Below, piece by piece: positions 1 through 8,044 of a DNA stretch of 37,825 nucleotides. Position numbers and translations under genes: made by a program. The number at the start of each line of letters is the position of its first letter. Positions within the stretch are counted from its first letter, which is position 1. Source of the stretch: an uncultured Bacillaceae bacterium (GTDB lineage Bacteria > Bacillota > Bacilli > Bacillales > Caldibacillaceae); contig CALGAD010000098.1 in NCBI GenBank assembly GCA_937951955.1, forward strand, positions 1 through 37,825. Direction: 5' to 3'. The notes below the pieces were generated by a model. That model saw nothing but the letters and a program-made list of their open reading frames with translations, ran no database searches and was not told the DNA's origin.

Positions 1-14
1 CCATAAAACGATCG

Positions 15-272
15 TTATTCTTCTTTCTCAACAAAAGCAGCTAATGCCTCGACTGCTTCTTTTTCATCGCTACCTTCAGCGACTAATTTAATCGGGGTTC
101 CAGAAGCAATCGCCAGGCTCATGATTCCCATGATACTTTTTGCACTGATTTTCTTTTCATCTATTTCGATAAAAATTTCTGAAGAAAATCGATTCGCTTC
201 TTGTACGAACATCGCAGCTGCACGCGCTTGCAAACCATTCTTCAAGCGAACAACCGCTTCTTTCTCAGCCAT
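15..272 (-). CDS. crh: Crh, catabolite repression HPr-like protein
   Basis: 85-residue HPr-fold protein. The position equivalent to HPr His15 is Gln15 (GLQAR), so it cannot carry PTS phosphate; Ser46 is present in the AKSIMGIMSLA motif, the site phosphorylated by HprK. This Gln15/Ser46 pair separates Crh from HPr. In Bacillus, Crh-Ser46-P is a co-repressor of CcpA and Crh also acts on other metabolic enzymes. Ala18 replaces the usual Pro after the active-site Arg. An excellent site (GGAGGAGG) lies 8-10 nt before the ATG. It is last in the yvcI-rapZ-yvcK-whiA-crh order and probably also has its own promoter at 402-430. Full length for the family. Confidence 0.95.
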   Translation of the reverse strand: MAEKEAVVRLKNGLQARAAAMFVQEANRFSSEIFIEIDEKKISAKSIMGIMSLAIASGTPIKLVAEGSDEKEAVEALAAFVEKEE

Positions 273-335
273 TTCCTCTCCTCCTCCTCATAAACTATCT
301 TTCTATCATTTATGTATCCGCTCTAATTTCCAAAT

Positions 336-370
336 GTTTGTATTTTCGCATTCTTTGCGAAAATACAAAC
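336..370. other. Perfect 15-bp hairpin in the crh leader
   Basis: Arms GTTTGTATTTTCGCA (336-350) and its exact reverse complement (356-370) enclose a 5-nt loop. In the crh direction the stem is followed by ATTTGG, not a U-run, so a classical terminator is unlikely. It lies between the candidate crh promoter and the crh ATG, about 64 nt upstream of the start codon. Possible roles are mRNA stabilisation or processing of whiA-crh read-through RNA (inference). Confidence 0.7.
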
Positions 371-401
371 GATTCAAATTTTCTATTGGAAAATTACTTT
401 A

Positions 402-430
402 ATAATAAGAAAACTTTTTTCAAATGTAAA
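402..430 (-). promoter_or_regulatory. Candidate sigma-A promoter for crh
   Basis: On the minus strand, -35 TTTACA (425-430) is separated by 17 bp from -10 TATTAT (402-407); both match consensus at 5 of 6. The predicted start near 395 gives a leader of about 120 nt that includes the 336-370 hairpin. It would let crh be expressed apart from the upstream genes. Confidence 0.5.
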
Positions 431-498
431 GTTATTTAATAATAATCCATTAAAACAGCACTTGTTCGAGATAAAACAAACCAATTATAGAAAATTTT

Positions 499-1440
499 TC
501 ACGGCATTTGACTGTTGCGGATCTTATTGGCAATTTCTTCAATTTTCCGGAACCGATGATTGATTCCCGATTTGCTGATTCCGCCTGAAACCATCTCCCC
601 CAGTTCTTTCAAGGTGACCTCCTGGTGTTCCAGGCGTAATAAGGCGATTTCCTGCAGTTTCTCTGGTAAGGCATCCAGTCCGATTGTCCGATCGATTAAC
701 TTGATATTTTCTACCTGGCGCAATGCCGCGCTGATTGTTTTATTCATATTGGCTGTTTCGCAATTGACAAGGCGATTCACCGAATTGCGCATATCCCGAA
801 CGATCCGGACATCCTCAAAGCGTAGCAGCGCATTATGGGCACCGATGATGCCGAGGAAATCTGAGATTTTCTCCGCTTCTTTGATATACACGATAAAACC
901 TTTCTTCCGTTCCAGCGTGCGGCTATTTAAATAAAAACGATTCATGATTTCACACAAATCTTCAGCGTGTTCCTCGTACAATGTCGATATTTCCATATGA
1001 TACGACGATGTTTCGGGGTTATTGACTGAACCACCTGCTAAAAAGGCACCGCGTAAATATGCTGCCCGGCTGCTTTTCGTTTCCAAAAACGTTTCGGAAA
1101 TCCTTTTGCTGGCTGAAAAGGTTTCGCCGATGATTTCTAAATCAAGCAAGATTTCTTTGCCCAGCTCAACAATCCGCACAATATACACATTATTCTTTTT
1201 TAAACGCATTTTTTTACGGACGAATAATTTAATGACGACATCCGGATAGAAGAACTTTAACAATGAGTATATCCTGCGGGCAATCGCTGCATTTTCCGTC
1301 TGTATGTCCACAACGATATTTTCCTTCGATATCGTTATGACCCCGTTCATTTGAATTAGTGCGGACAGTTCAGCTTTGCTATATTCTGCATCGATGGGCA
1401 AATTCGTCAGTTCTTTTTTAATATCTGAAGCAAATGACAT
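499..1440 (-). CDS. whiA: WhiA, DNA-binding protein with LAGLIDADG-like domain
   Basis: 313 residues, the usual length for WhiA (about 315). The N-terminal two thirds is the LAGLIDADG homing-endonuclease-like fold that has lost nuclease function in this family, and the C-terminal about 90 residues form the helix-turn-helix domain. In Bacillus WhiA binds DNA and affects cell division and chromosome segregation; in actinomycetes it is a sporulation regulator. The ATG at 1440 is chosen over an upstream in-frame TTG because AAGGGGG lies just before it and the product MSFASDIKKEL begins as family members do. Its ribosome site overlaps the end of yvcK, consistent with translational coupling. Confidence 0.95.
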   Translation of the reverse strand: MSFASDIKKELTNLPIDAEYSKAELSALIQMNGVITISKENIVVDIQTENAAIARRIYSLLKFFYPDVVIKLFVRKKMRLKKNNVYIVRIVELGKEILLDLEIIGETFSASKRISETFLETKSSRAAYLRGAFLAGGSVNNPETSSYHMEISTLYEEHAEDLCEIMNRFYLNSRTLERKKGFIVYIKEAEKISDFLGIIGAHNALLRFEDVRIVRDMRNSVNRLVNCETANMNKTISAALRQVENIKLIDRTIGLDALPEKLQEIALLRLEHQEVTLKELGEMVSGGISKSGINHRFRKIEEIANKIRNSQMP

Positions 1441-1453
1441 ACGCCAGCCCCCC

Positions 1454-2437
1454 TTATGATGATTTAGTAACACCCCATTCCTCCAATAGCAACTGATAAA
1501 GAACGGCTGCAACTTTCTCTGGATTATGACGAATCATGTTGTCCTCCACGGTAGCAATTGGCCGGGAAATAATTTCCAGATCCAATTTTAACAGCTTATC
1601 CTTATCCATTTTGACCGGCACGGCCTCTTCGCCCTTATACCGAAGTTTTACGTTTTCCGGAATCTCCTCATTATTAATCACGATTTTATGAATAAATGGT
1701 CCATCGAGATGGCGATACAGTGCTTTCACATGGTCGCTCGCAGCATAGTCGTTGGTTTCCCCGTTTTGCGTCATCAAATTACATATATATACCTTTTTCG
1801 CCTTGGCGACCTGGACCGCTTTACCAATTCCGGGAACTAACAAGTTCGGCAAGATGCTCGTATACAAACTGCCGGGCCCGATGACAATTAAATCAGCTTC
1901 CAAAATCGCTTCAATCGCTTCCGGAAGCGGGCTAATATTGTCCGGACTCAAAAAAACACGCTGAATCTTTTTACCAAATTTTGGGATGCTTGATTCACCT
2001 GAAATAATCGTCCCGTCTTCCATTTCAGCATTTAAGACCACAATTTGATCCGTAGAAGGTAAAACCCTGCCTTTTACATTCAAGACCCGGCTTAACTCTT
2101 TCACTGCACTGGCAAAATCACCAGTAATATTGGTCATAGCTGCTAATATTAGATTTCCTAAAGAATGCCCGGACAAATCTCCGGCGGTCGTTTGAAAACG
2201 ATGCTGGAACATTTCTTCCACGAGGGGCTCCACATCTGATAACGCAGCCAGGCAATTACGAATATCGCCCGGTGGGGGAATGTGTAAATCATGACGGAGT
2301 TTACCAGAACTTCCCCCATCATCGGCGACAGTGACAATCGCAGTGATATCGACATTGTATTTTTTTATACCGCGCAGCAGAACCGGCATACCGGTTCCAC
2401 CGCCGATGACAACGAGCTTAGGCATCTTGTTCAACAT
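1454..2437 (-). CDS. yvcK: YvcK/GlmR, UDP-sugar-binding gluconeogenesis factor
   Basis: 327 residues, CofD-like/UPF0052 family. The nucleotide-binding GGGTGMPVLLRG motif is at the N-terminus, followed by VTVADDGGSSGKLR. In B. subtilis the protein (also called GlmR) binds UDP-GlcNAc and supports peptidoglycan precursor synthesis and growth on gluconeogenic carbon. Start: ATG at 2437 has GGAAGG 9-10 nt upstream; the alternative ATG at 2425 has no site at the right distance. Either start lies inside the end of rapZ (overlap 20 or 8 bp), so translation is probably coupled. The longer open frame upstream of 2437 is read only through rapZ and is not part of the gene. Confidence 0.94.
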   Translation of the reverse strand: MLNKMPKLVVIGGGTGMPVLLRGIKKYNVDITAIVTVADDGGSSGKLRHDLHIPPPGDIRNCLAALSDVEPLVEEMFQHRFQTTAGDLSGHSLGNLILAAMTNITGDFASAVKELSRVLNVKGRVLPSTDQIVVLNAEMEDGTIISGESSIPKFGKKIQRVFLSPDNISPLPEAIEAILEADLIVIGPGSLYTSILPNLLVPGIGKAVQVAKAKKVYICNLMTQNGETNDYAASDHVKALYRHLDGPFIHKIVINNEEIPENVKLRYKGEEAVPVKMDKDKLLKLDLEIISRPIATVEDNMIRHNPEKVAAVLYQLLLEEWGVTKSS

Positions 2438-3323
2438 GTTTCTGTATCCTTCCCATATTAAGTTCTCGGTGGGTGACAACGACCTTGTAATTTTCCTCTT
2501 CCAGCTTTCTTCGTAAATATTCAGCGATGGCAATGGAGCGATGTTGACCACCGGTACAGCCGATTCCGATCACGAGCTGGCTTTTTCCTTCCCTTTTGTA
2601 CAGCGGGAGCATAAAGTGGAGCATATCTAATGTTTTATCCAGAAAACGTTGCGTGTCATTCCACTTCATCACATACTCGTATACATCTTGATTTAGGCCT
2701 GTTTCGTAACGTAAATCTTCAAGGTAATAAGGATTCGGCAAGAAACGAACATCAAAAACGAGGTCCGCATCTATCGGAATGCCGTGTTTAAAGCCAAACG
2801 ATACAATATTGACAGTAAATAATGTCGATTTATTATTGGAAAACTCGGTAATTATTTTTTCCCGCAATTCCTTCGGTTTTAATCGGGATGTGTTAATAAT
2901 CGAATGGGCACGGGATTTTAATTCTTCTAATAGTTTTCTTTCCTGTTTAATTCCATCTAACGGTAACCCCGATTTGGCTAATGGATGGGACCGTCTCGTT
3001 TCTTTATAGCGCCGTACTAACACCTCATCATCCGCATCCAGGAAGAGAATGTAAGGTTCAATCCAGGAAACTTCCTCCAGATCATCCAGCACTTGAAACA
3101 GTTGATCGAAAAATTCCCGGCCCCGTAAGTCCATGACGAGAGCCACTTTATTCATCTTCGTACGGGAATCCCGCATCAACTCAAGGAACTTCGGAACAAG
3201 CATTGGCGGTAAATTATCAATACAGAAAAATCCCAGGTCCTCTAAACTATGAATGGCCACCGTCTTTCCGGCACCGGACATTCCCGTAATAATAACGAGT
3301 TGCAGCTCATTTCCTTCTTCCAT
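2418..3323 (-). CDS. rapZ: RapZ/YvcJ, P-loop nucleotide-binding protein
   Basis: 301 residues. Walker A GMSGAGKT at residues 14-21, then FCIDNLPP, and the C-terminal GCTGGQHRS motif typical of RapZ. E. coli RapZ is an RNA adaptor controlling glmS through small RNAs; B. subtilis YvcJ hydrolyses GTP and influences competence, so the exact role here is uncertain. ATG at 3323 is preceded by AAAGGAG at 7-8 nt; the longer frame begins with a TTG at 3347 without a site and is rejected. It sits between yvcI and yvcK as in B. subtilis, and a 14-bp hairpin lies just upstream. Confidence 0.94.
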   Translation of the reverse strand: MEEGNELQLVIITGMSGAGKTVAIHSLEDLGFFCIDNLPPMLVPKFLELMRDSRTKMNKVALVMDLRGREFFDQLFQVLDDLEEVSWIEPYILFLDADDEVLVRRYKETRRSHPLAKSGLPLDGIKQERKLLEELKSRAHSIINTSRLKPKELREKIITEFSNNKSTLFTVNIVSFGFKHGIPIDADLVFDVRFLPNPYYLEDLRYETGLNQDVYEYVMKWNDTQRFLDKTLDMLHFMLPLYKREGKSQLVIGIGCTGGQHRSIAIAEYLRRKLEEENYKVVVTHRELNMGRIQKHVEQDA

Positions 3324-3348
3324 TCCCGGTCTCCTTTCTTCACACAAC

Positions 3349-3385
3349 TTTCTTGTTTATTCGTTCTACAGGAATAAACAAGAAA
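3349..3385. other. Perfect 14-bp hairpin between yvcI and rapZ
   Basis: TTTCTTGTTTATTC (3349-3362) pairs exactly with 3372-3385 across a 9-nt loop. On the operon strand it is followed by AGTTGTGTG, so there is no U-tract. It ends 26 nt before the rapZ ATG, directly upstream of the ribosome site. It may be a processing or stabilising element inside the operon (inference). Confidence 0.65.
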
Positions 3386-3436
3386 CTCCAGGGGGCTTAA
3401 TATTATTTTCCCAAAATATATGTGGTGTACGACAAT

Positions 3437-3892
3437 TTATGCATCCATTTGATAAGATATCAATTCATTATCGACGGTATATATAAAAGTCCCAAACTGG
3501 ACACCTTTTCCATGAAACGCGTGGTCCAAAATTACATGATCACCTTTTGCCATGGGGAGATTTTTCACTTCATCAATCGGATGCCACTGGAGCACCCCTT
3601 CTTCCGTGATTTCCTGTAAATCTCCCGTTGCGTGATTGGCTAAGAAGGTAAACATCATCCATTCCTTCACGATTTGTTCTCCGTCCTGCACGATGAACGT
3701 GTAAATGCCTGTTAATGACGGATTTTTAATATCCAGTCCGGTTTCTTCTTTAAATTCGCGAATTACGGAATGCTTCACCGTCTCCTGTGGCTCCATTTTA
3801 CCACCAGGTATCGCCCACCATCCTCTGCGCGGCTTTTTTAATAACAATACTTGATTATCTTTCACATACAAACAATTCGTTACCCGTTGCAT
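3437..3892 (-). CDS. yvcI: YvcI-type Nudix hydrolase
   Basis: 151 residues. The Nudix box G-x5-E-x7-REUxEExGU is complete: Gly31, Glu37, Arg45-Glu46, Glu49-Glu50, Gly52, so metal and diphosphate binding should be intact. The substrate is unknown; Nudix enzymes cleave nucleoside diphosphate-linked compounds, and the 8-oxo-dGTPase/MutT label often given to YvcI is only by similarity. ATG at 3892 (MQRVTN) is preceded by GAGGTG at 7 nt; the longer frame starts with GTG at 3925 lacking a site. It is the first gene of the rapZ-yvcK-whiA-crh group, as in B. subtilis. Confidence 0.9.
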   Translation of the reverse strand: MQRVTNCLYVKDNQVLLLKKPRRGWWAIPGGKMEPQETVKHSVIREFKEETGLDIKNPSLTGIYTFIVQDGEQIVKEWMMFTFLANHATGDLQEITEEGVLQWHPIDEVKNLPMAKGDHVILDHAFHGKGVQFGTFIYTVDNELISYQMDA

Positions 3893-4308
3893 TGATGTCA
3901 CCTCGATACGTACAGCCAGTTTCACATAGCATTTTATTCATAAAAAAATTTGCGAATATACAATCAAACAGTGATCTTGAATGGATCGTGAATATACTCC
4001 TATTTTCATTATACTATATCGCCAATCCTGGCACTATTGTAGTTTTCACCATTTTTTGTGCGGTAATCCTTACCAAAGGGATAGTCCCTGTATCCTGGTC
4101 AAACCCGTAATTTCAAAAAAATACGGCACAGATAAACTGTGCCGCAACAAGGAAAATCTATATAAAAAGGGGGTCAATTTCTATCTTTATCATAGCGAAT
4201 CTTTATTGCACGAATGTTACAACAGGGTTAATTCCCATTTACGATTTTTTGTTAAATTGTAAACATTTATACAAAATAATCCGATCGCCTACCCCCACTT
4301 TTATTTCA
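3893..4308. other. Gap between trxB and yvcI
   Basis: No coding sequence seen in 416 bp. It holds the trxB terminator (4115-4144). A TATAAT hexamer on the minus strand at 4009-4014 is the best -10 candidate for the yvcI operon, but no convincing -35 lies 16-18 bp upstream of it. Short frames here lack ribosome sites. Confidence 0.6.
4115..4144 (-). terminator. Intrinsic terminator of trxB
   Basis: Stem CGGCACAG/CTGTGCCG (4124-4131 and 4137-4144) with a 5-nt loop; on the minus strand it is followed by TATTTTTTT. It lies about 165 nt after the trxB stop. Confidence 0.85.
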
Positions 4309-5256
4309 TTACCCTTTTACTAAAGATTCCTTTAATTCTTCCACATAGTTCTGGGCACTTTGTGCGGCAATACTACCGTCACCGGTTGCTGTGACAATTT
4401 GACGCAAAGTTTTTTCGCGGACATCGCCAGCGGCAAAAATACCGGGAACCTTCGTCCTCATTTCCGAATCGGTCACAATATAGCCTTCGTCATTCGTAAT
4501 CCCTAAATGAGCAAACGGCTCTGTTAATGGTACGAGTCCGATGTAAATAAAGACTCCGTCCGTTTTAAACTCTTTCTCCGATCCGTCTTTTGTCGATACT
4601 AAAGTCACACTGGTTACTTTTCCGTTCTCGGCATGGATTTCTTTCACCGTATGATTCCAGATAAAATCAATCTTCTCATTGGCAAAAGCGCGTTCCTGTA
4701 AAATTTTCTGGGCACGCAACTGATCCCGACGGTGAACGATGGTCACCTTTTTAGCAAAACGGGTTAAATAAACACCTTCTTCAACAGCGGAATCACCACC
4801 GCCAACAACTACTAATTCCCGATCTTTGAAAAAAGCTCCGTCGCAAACGGCACAGTAGGAAACACCGCTACCACTGTATTCCGCTTCCCCGGGAATGCCT
4901 AATTTTTTATGTTCGGCTCCCGTCGCTATAATCACGGCACGGGCTTTATACTCATTATTTCCTGTCTTGATGATTTTGTATTCTTTCCCATCAATGAGCT
5001 CTTTTATATCGCCGTAAACATACTCCGCACCGAATTTTTTAGCGTGTTCAAACATCTTGTTGGACAAATCGGGACCGAGAATCGAATCATAGCCGGGATA
5101 GTTCTCAATCGCTTCGGTATTGACCATTTGGCCACCCGGTACTCCCCGTTCGATCATGATCGTTGATAAATTCGCACGGGATGTGTAGACCGCCGCAGTC
5201 ATGCCTGCAGGGCCAGCGCCGAGAATGGCCACATCATAAATTTTTTCTTCCGTCAT
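4309..5256 (-). CDS. trxB: Thioredoxin reductase
   Basis: 315 residues. An FAD-binding GAGPAG motif is near residue 13, the redox-active CAVC is at residues 135-138, the NADPH-binding GGGDSA follows, and FAAGDVREK with QIVTATGDG closes the FAD site. It reduces thioredoxin with NADPH in the cytoplasm and so supports ribonucleotide reduction and thiol homeostasis. ATG at 5256 has AAGGAG 8 nt before it; the GTG three codons upstream would overlap that site. It is followed by its own terminator, and a good promoter lies at 5414-5442, so it is probably a single-gene transcript with a leader of about 150 nt. Confidence 0.97.
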   Translation of the reverse strand: MTEEKIYDVAILGAGPAGMTAAVYTSRANLSTIMIERGVPGGQMVNTEAIENYPGYDSILGPDLSNKMFEHAKKFGAEYVYGDIKELIDGKEYKIIKTGNNEYKARAVIIATGAEHKKLGIPGEAEYSGSGVSYCAVCDGAFFKDRELVVVGGGDSAVEEGVYLTRFAKKVTIVHRRDQLRAQKILQERAFANEKIDFIWNHTVKEIHAENGKVTSVTLVSTKDGSEKEFKTDGVFIYIGLVPLTEPFAHLGITNDEGYIVTDSEMRTKVPGIFAAGDVREKTLRQIVTATGDGSIAAQSAQNYVEELKESLVKG

Positions 5257-5413
5257 CTTTTCCACTCCTTGTCATCAATACTAAGAAGTCCACTTGAACG
5301 ATTCACCTATGTTGGATGGGTACTTGTCATTGTGAGCTTTGGTCCACTTCCACCACTTAACTGCTTTTTCTACTCTAAATAGTTAAACGACTTCTTAACT
5401 ACTCGCTAGTTTT

Positions 5414-5442
5414 ATTATACCTTTTCCCGGTTATCCTATAAA
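5414..5442 (-). promoter_or_regulatory. Candidate trxB promoter
   Basis: Minus strand: -35 TTTATA (5437-5442), 17-bp spacer, -10 TATAAT (5414-5419). The predicted 5' leader is about 150 nt long; beyond a weak AGTTAA/TTAACT repeat it shows no riboswitch fold that I recognise. Confidence 0.5.
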
Positions 5443-5480
5443 CCGACACGACTCGGCATCGGCTTTTACACTGACGTAGG

Positions 5481-6512
5481 TTACGGACGTTGCGGAGTGG
5501 AGTGGGCGTTCCACGGTTCTTCGCCTTCTTTTTCCGGATGGAGCAGAATTAATTGTCTCCATGATTTTTCTGCTAAATCGATCCGTCCGGTAAAATAAGC
5601 CGAATATGACAACCAGTAATAATAATTACTGTCCAGGGTGTTGGCGCGATCCATTAACGATTTCAACCACTTAAAACCGTCGCTATATTGGCCGATAATC
5701 GTAAACGTCACCCCGAGCTTGTAGCGGTGATCTGCCGAAATCGGGTAAATTTTCTTTAATGCGCGAACTTCCTTCTGAATATCCACACCCGTCTGGAAAT
5801 GGAACACGGTCAAATTACATAGCGCATGCAAGTTTCCTGGATTTTTTTCCAGTACCTCACGGGTGATACGAATCGCCTCTTCATGATCGCCTTCATAAAA
5901 TTTGGCCAACGCTAAATTGTTATAGGCTGGCCAAAACTCCGGAAATTCATCGAGCAATTCCGTTAATACTTCCGTTGCCTCCGCTAACTGTCCTGACTCC
6001 AGCAGTTGTTTCGCTAAATCTTGATGGTGAATCAACTCATTTTCCTTTTGCCATTCGGCCGGATCGGAAAAATAAAAATCGTTCAGTTCATCATTTTCAA
6101 GCGCTAATATGTCAAGCAACTCCCTTGCAGAATCGGCAAACTCCCCATAGGGCACTTGTTGCAAGTACTTGGTCGCATAATGTATTGCCTCATGATACAT
6201 CCCTAAATAGGCGAAATTATTGGCGAGAAAATAATATACTTCATACATGTACGGGTTAATCTTCCGGATAATGTTAAATAAGATTTCATTTGAACGTTCA
6301 TACTCTTCATTTTCCGCTAAAACAATGGCCAGCTGACATGCGAAAATCCCTTCATCAGGTTCAAGCTCGCACGCACGTTTTAAATATTTTTTGGCCGTTT
6401 GTAAATCACCGGATTCAAAGGCTTTAACGCCCTTTTGAAAGTAAAAACCGCCCGTTGGAATAAAAGTCAAGATTTTTTTATTATTGCGGTCTTCAGACAA
6501 ATTTTTATTCAC
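5481..6512 (-). CDS. yvcD: YvcD-like tetratricopeptide repeat protein
   Basis: 343 residues made of TPR helices: GVKAFESGDLQTAKKYLKRA is an N-terminal repeat, and further repeats with the L-x-G/A-x-Y pattern occur around 75-125, 165-235 and near the C-terminus. It is probably a cytoplasmic scaffold; no catalytic motif is seen. Its position beside trxB matches B. subtilis yvcD, but that protein is, as I recall, about 480 residues, so this copy seems to lack a C-terminal part. The start is GTG at 6512, set by GGAGG 7 nt upstream; the overlapping ATG is in another frame. The C-terminal tail (PWNAHSTPQRP) shows no repeat character. Confidence 0.8.
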   Translation of the reverse strand: MNKNLSEDRNNKKILTFIPTGGFYFQKGVKAFESGDLQTAKKYLKRACELEPDEGIFACQLAIVLAENEEYERSNEILFNIIRKINPYMYEVYYFLANNFAYLGMYHEAIHYATKYLQQVPYGEFADSARELLDILALENDELNDFYFSDPAEWQKENELIHHQDLAKQLLESGQLAEATEVLTELLDEFPEFWPAYNNLALAKFYEGDHEEAIRITREVLEKNPGNLHALCNLTVFHFQTGVDIQKEVRALKKIYPISADHRYKLGVTFTIIGQYSDGFKWLKSLMDRANTLDSNYYYWLSYSAYFTGRIDLAEKSWRQLILLHPEKEGEEPWNAHSTPQRP

Positions 6513-6619
6513 ATATAATCCTCCGATGTTTCTTTTTTATTTCTGTTTATATCATGAAAATATAGAATTCCTGGTTACCATTTGTGATTACCAACTAGTT
6601 ATTCTATCATACTATATTT

Positions 6620-6800
6620 TTAATGAAAAGTGATGGATACGAATCGGTCCGGTTTGCCAGTAAAACCTTTGATCTCGACTGCATTTTCCAGGCATGGCAT
6701 AAGAATCACGATCGTTTGAAATTCCCCGTTCAGCTTTCGTAATCACCTTGCTATCATCACGCCGCCGATATGCCAATTCCCGTCAAAAACAAAAAGCCAA
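6620..6800 (-). pseudogene. Possible gene remnant, C-terminal fragment
   Basis: Minus-strand reading from about 6800 to TAA at 6620-6622 gives about 58 protein-like codons (segments such as LNGEFQTIVILMPCLEN and GFTGKPDRFVSITFH), interrupted by one TGA (plus-strand tca at 6743-6745). There is no start codon or ribosome site, and the 5' side runs into the yvoF terminator. It looks like the 3' end of a lost gene, but chance cannot be excluded and I cannot name the family. Confidence 0.3.
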
Positions 6801-6824
6801 GTAGTGAATCAATTGCACTACTTG
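6785..6824 (-). terminator. Terminator of the hprK-lgt-yvoD-ppaX-yvoF operon
   Basis: Stem CAAGTAGTG/CACTACTTG (6798-6806, 6816-6824), 9-nt loop, followed on the minus strand by GCTTTTTGTTTTTG. It lies 38 nt past the yvoF stop. Confidence 0.85.
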
Positions 6825-6861
6825 ACTGATACATCCTGTTAGAGACGGGACATGTTCTCAA

Positions 6862-7395
6862 TTATTCATTTTTTGCCAAGAACGGATCGTTGGCCCGCCG
6901 CTGTTCCATTTCTTCCTTTGTATAGATAATGCGCATCGGATTGCCACCGGCAAATGCGCCCGGTGGCACATCGCGATGGACAAGAGTTCCTGCTGAAACT
7001 ACCGCTCCGTCCCCGATTTTCACGCCTGGTAAAATCGTCGAATTGGCACCGATCATCACATTGTCACCAATTTCCACTTTACCGAGGCGATATTCTTCTA
7101 CTAAATATTCATGGCAAAGTATCGTCGTATTAAAGCCAATGATTGTGTTGTTGCCGACCGAAATCAATTCCGGGAACATTAAATCAGGAAAAACCATTAA
7201 AGCAAAAGATGTTTGCTTACCCACTTTCATTTTTAAGAACGTGCGATAAAGCCAATTTTTCACAGGCAGGAAAGGGGTATACCGGGCGATTTGGATGACG
7301 ATGAAATTTTTCACTACTTTCCAAAAGGACACGGTACGATAAAGCTGCCATAAGGAATTCGGTCCTTCTACTTTGTAACGGGTTGTTCTTCGCAT
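6862..7395 (-). CDS. yvoF: YvoF-type left-handed beta-helix acyltransferase
   Basis: 177 residues with an N-terminal about 60-residue lead and then hexapeptide repeats (VGNNTIIGFNT, IGDNVMIGANSTILPGVKIGDGAVVSAG), ending with AGGNPMRIIY, the usual close of maltose/galactoside-acetyltransferase-like enzymes. Acyl donor is presumably acetyl-CoA; the acceptor is unknown. ATG at 7395 follows the ppaX stop by a single base, with TTGGAG 9 nt upstream, so translation is likely coupled. It is last in the hprK operon, the same place as in B. subtilis. Confidence 0.88.
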   Translation of the reverse strand: MRRTTRYKVEGPNSLWQLYRTVSFWKVVKNFIVIQIARYTPFLPVKNWLYRTFLKMKVGKQTSFALMVFPDLMFPELISVGNNTIIGFNTTILCHEYLVEEYRLGKVEIGDNVMIGANSTILPGVKIGDGAVVSAGTLVHRDVPPGAFAGGNPMRIIYTKEEMEQRRANDPFLAKNE

Positions 7396-7396
7396 G

Positions 7397-8044
7397 TCAG
7401 TCAACTCCAACAATTGTTAACAGTTCACGCATCTCATCCACCATATAGTCCGGTTCGTACTGTAATAATGTGTCTTTTCCTTTAATCGTCCACGAAACAC
7501 CGACGGTTTTCGTCCCGGCATTTTTGCCCGCTAAAATATCATGATGCGAATCCCCTACCATGATCGCCTCCTCTGGTGTTGCCCCTAGCCGGGCGAGCGC
7601 TTTATGGATGGGCTCCGCATCGGGCTTCGTTTTTTCTACATCATCGAGAGCGATAATTGTTTGAAAATAGGGGCGGATTTTGGCCAGATTCAATCCCTGC
7701 AATGTCGTATCTCGCATTTTCGTCGTCACAATGCCGAGTTTATATCCGTTCTGGTGCAACGTTTGAACTGTTTCCGTAACGCCGGGAAAGGCATGGACGA
7801 GCGCATCGTGATGTTTCTGGTTAAATTCCCGGTAATATTGCACCATCTCTTCCGTTTTCTCGGGAAGAATCGATTGGAATGTTTCCTGTAACGATGGACC
7901 GATAAACTGGATGCAGTCTTCTCTTGTAAATCGGTCCGGTACATAATGGTCAAATGTATGCAGGAAAGATTGAATAATCAATTCATATGTATCCAGTAAA
8001 GTACCGTCCAGGTCAAATAAAACCGTTGTGATGTTATCCTTCAT
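7397..8044 (-). CDS. ppaX: Pyrophosphatase PpaX
   Basis: 215-residue HAD-superfamily hydrolase. Motif I DLDGT (Asp11, Asp13), a C1 cap, the motif III lysine in EKTKPDAEP, and motif IV GDSHHDI. In Bacillus PpaX hydrolyses the pyrophosphate made when HprK/P dephosphorylates HPr-Ser-P by phosphorolysis; clustering with hprK fits this. A phosphoglycolate-phosphatase-like annotation is possible from sequence alone. Its start overlaps the end of yvoD by 11 bp and its stop is one base from the yvoF start. Confidence 0.92.
   Translation of the reverse strand: MKDNITTVLFDLDGTLLDTYELIIQSFLHTFDHYVPDRFTREDCIQFIGPSLQETFQSILPEKTEEMVQYYREFNQKHHDALVHAFPGVTETVQTLHQNGYKLGIVTTKMRDTTLQGLNLAKIRPYFQTIIALDDVEKTKPDAEPIHKALARLGATPEEAIMVGDSHHDILAGKNAGTKTVGVSWTIKGKDTLLQYEPDYMVDEMRELLTIVGVD

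Noticed and set aside
15..272. Canonical HPr (ptsH)
   Set aside because: Position 15 is Gln, not His, and the neighbours are those of crh.
5266..5413. Riboswitch or T-box in the trxB leader
   Set aside because: No T-box motif, no recognisable aptamer core and no terminator before trxB.
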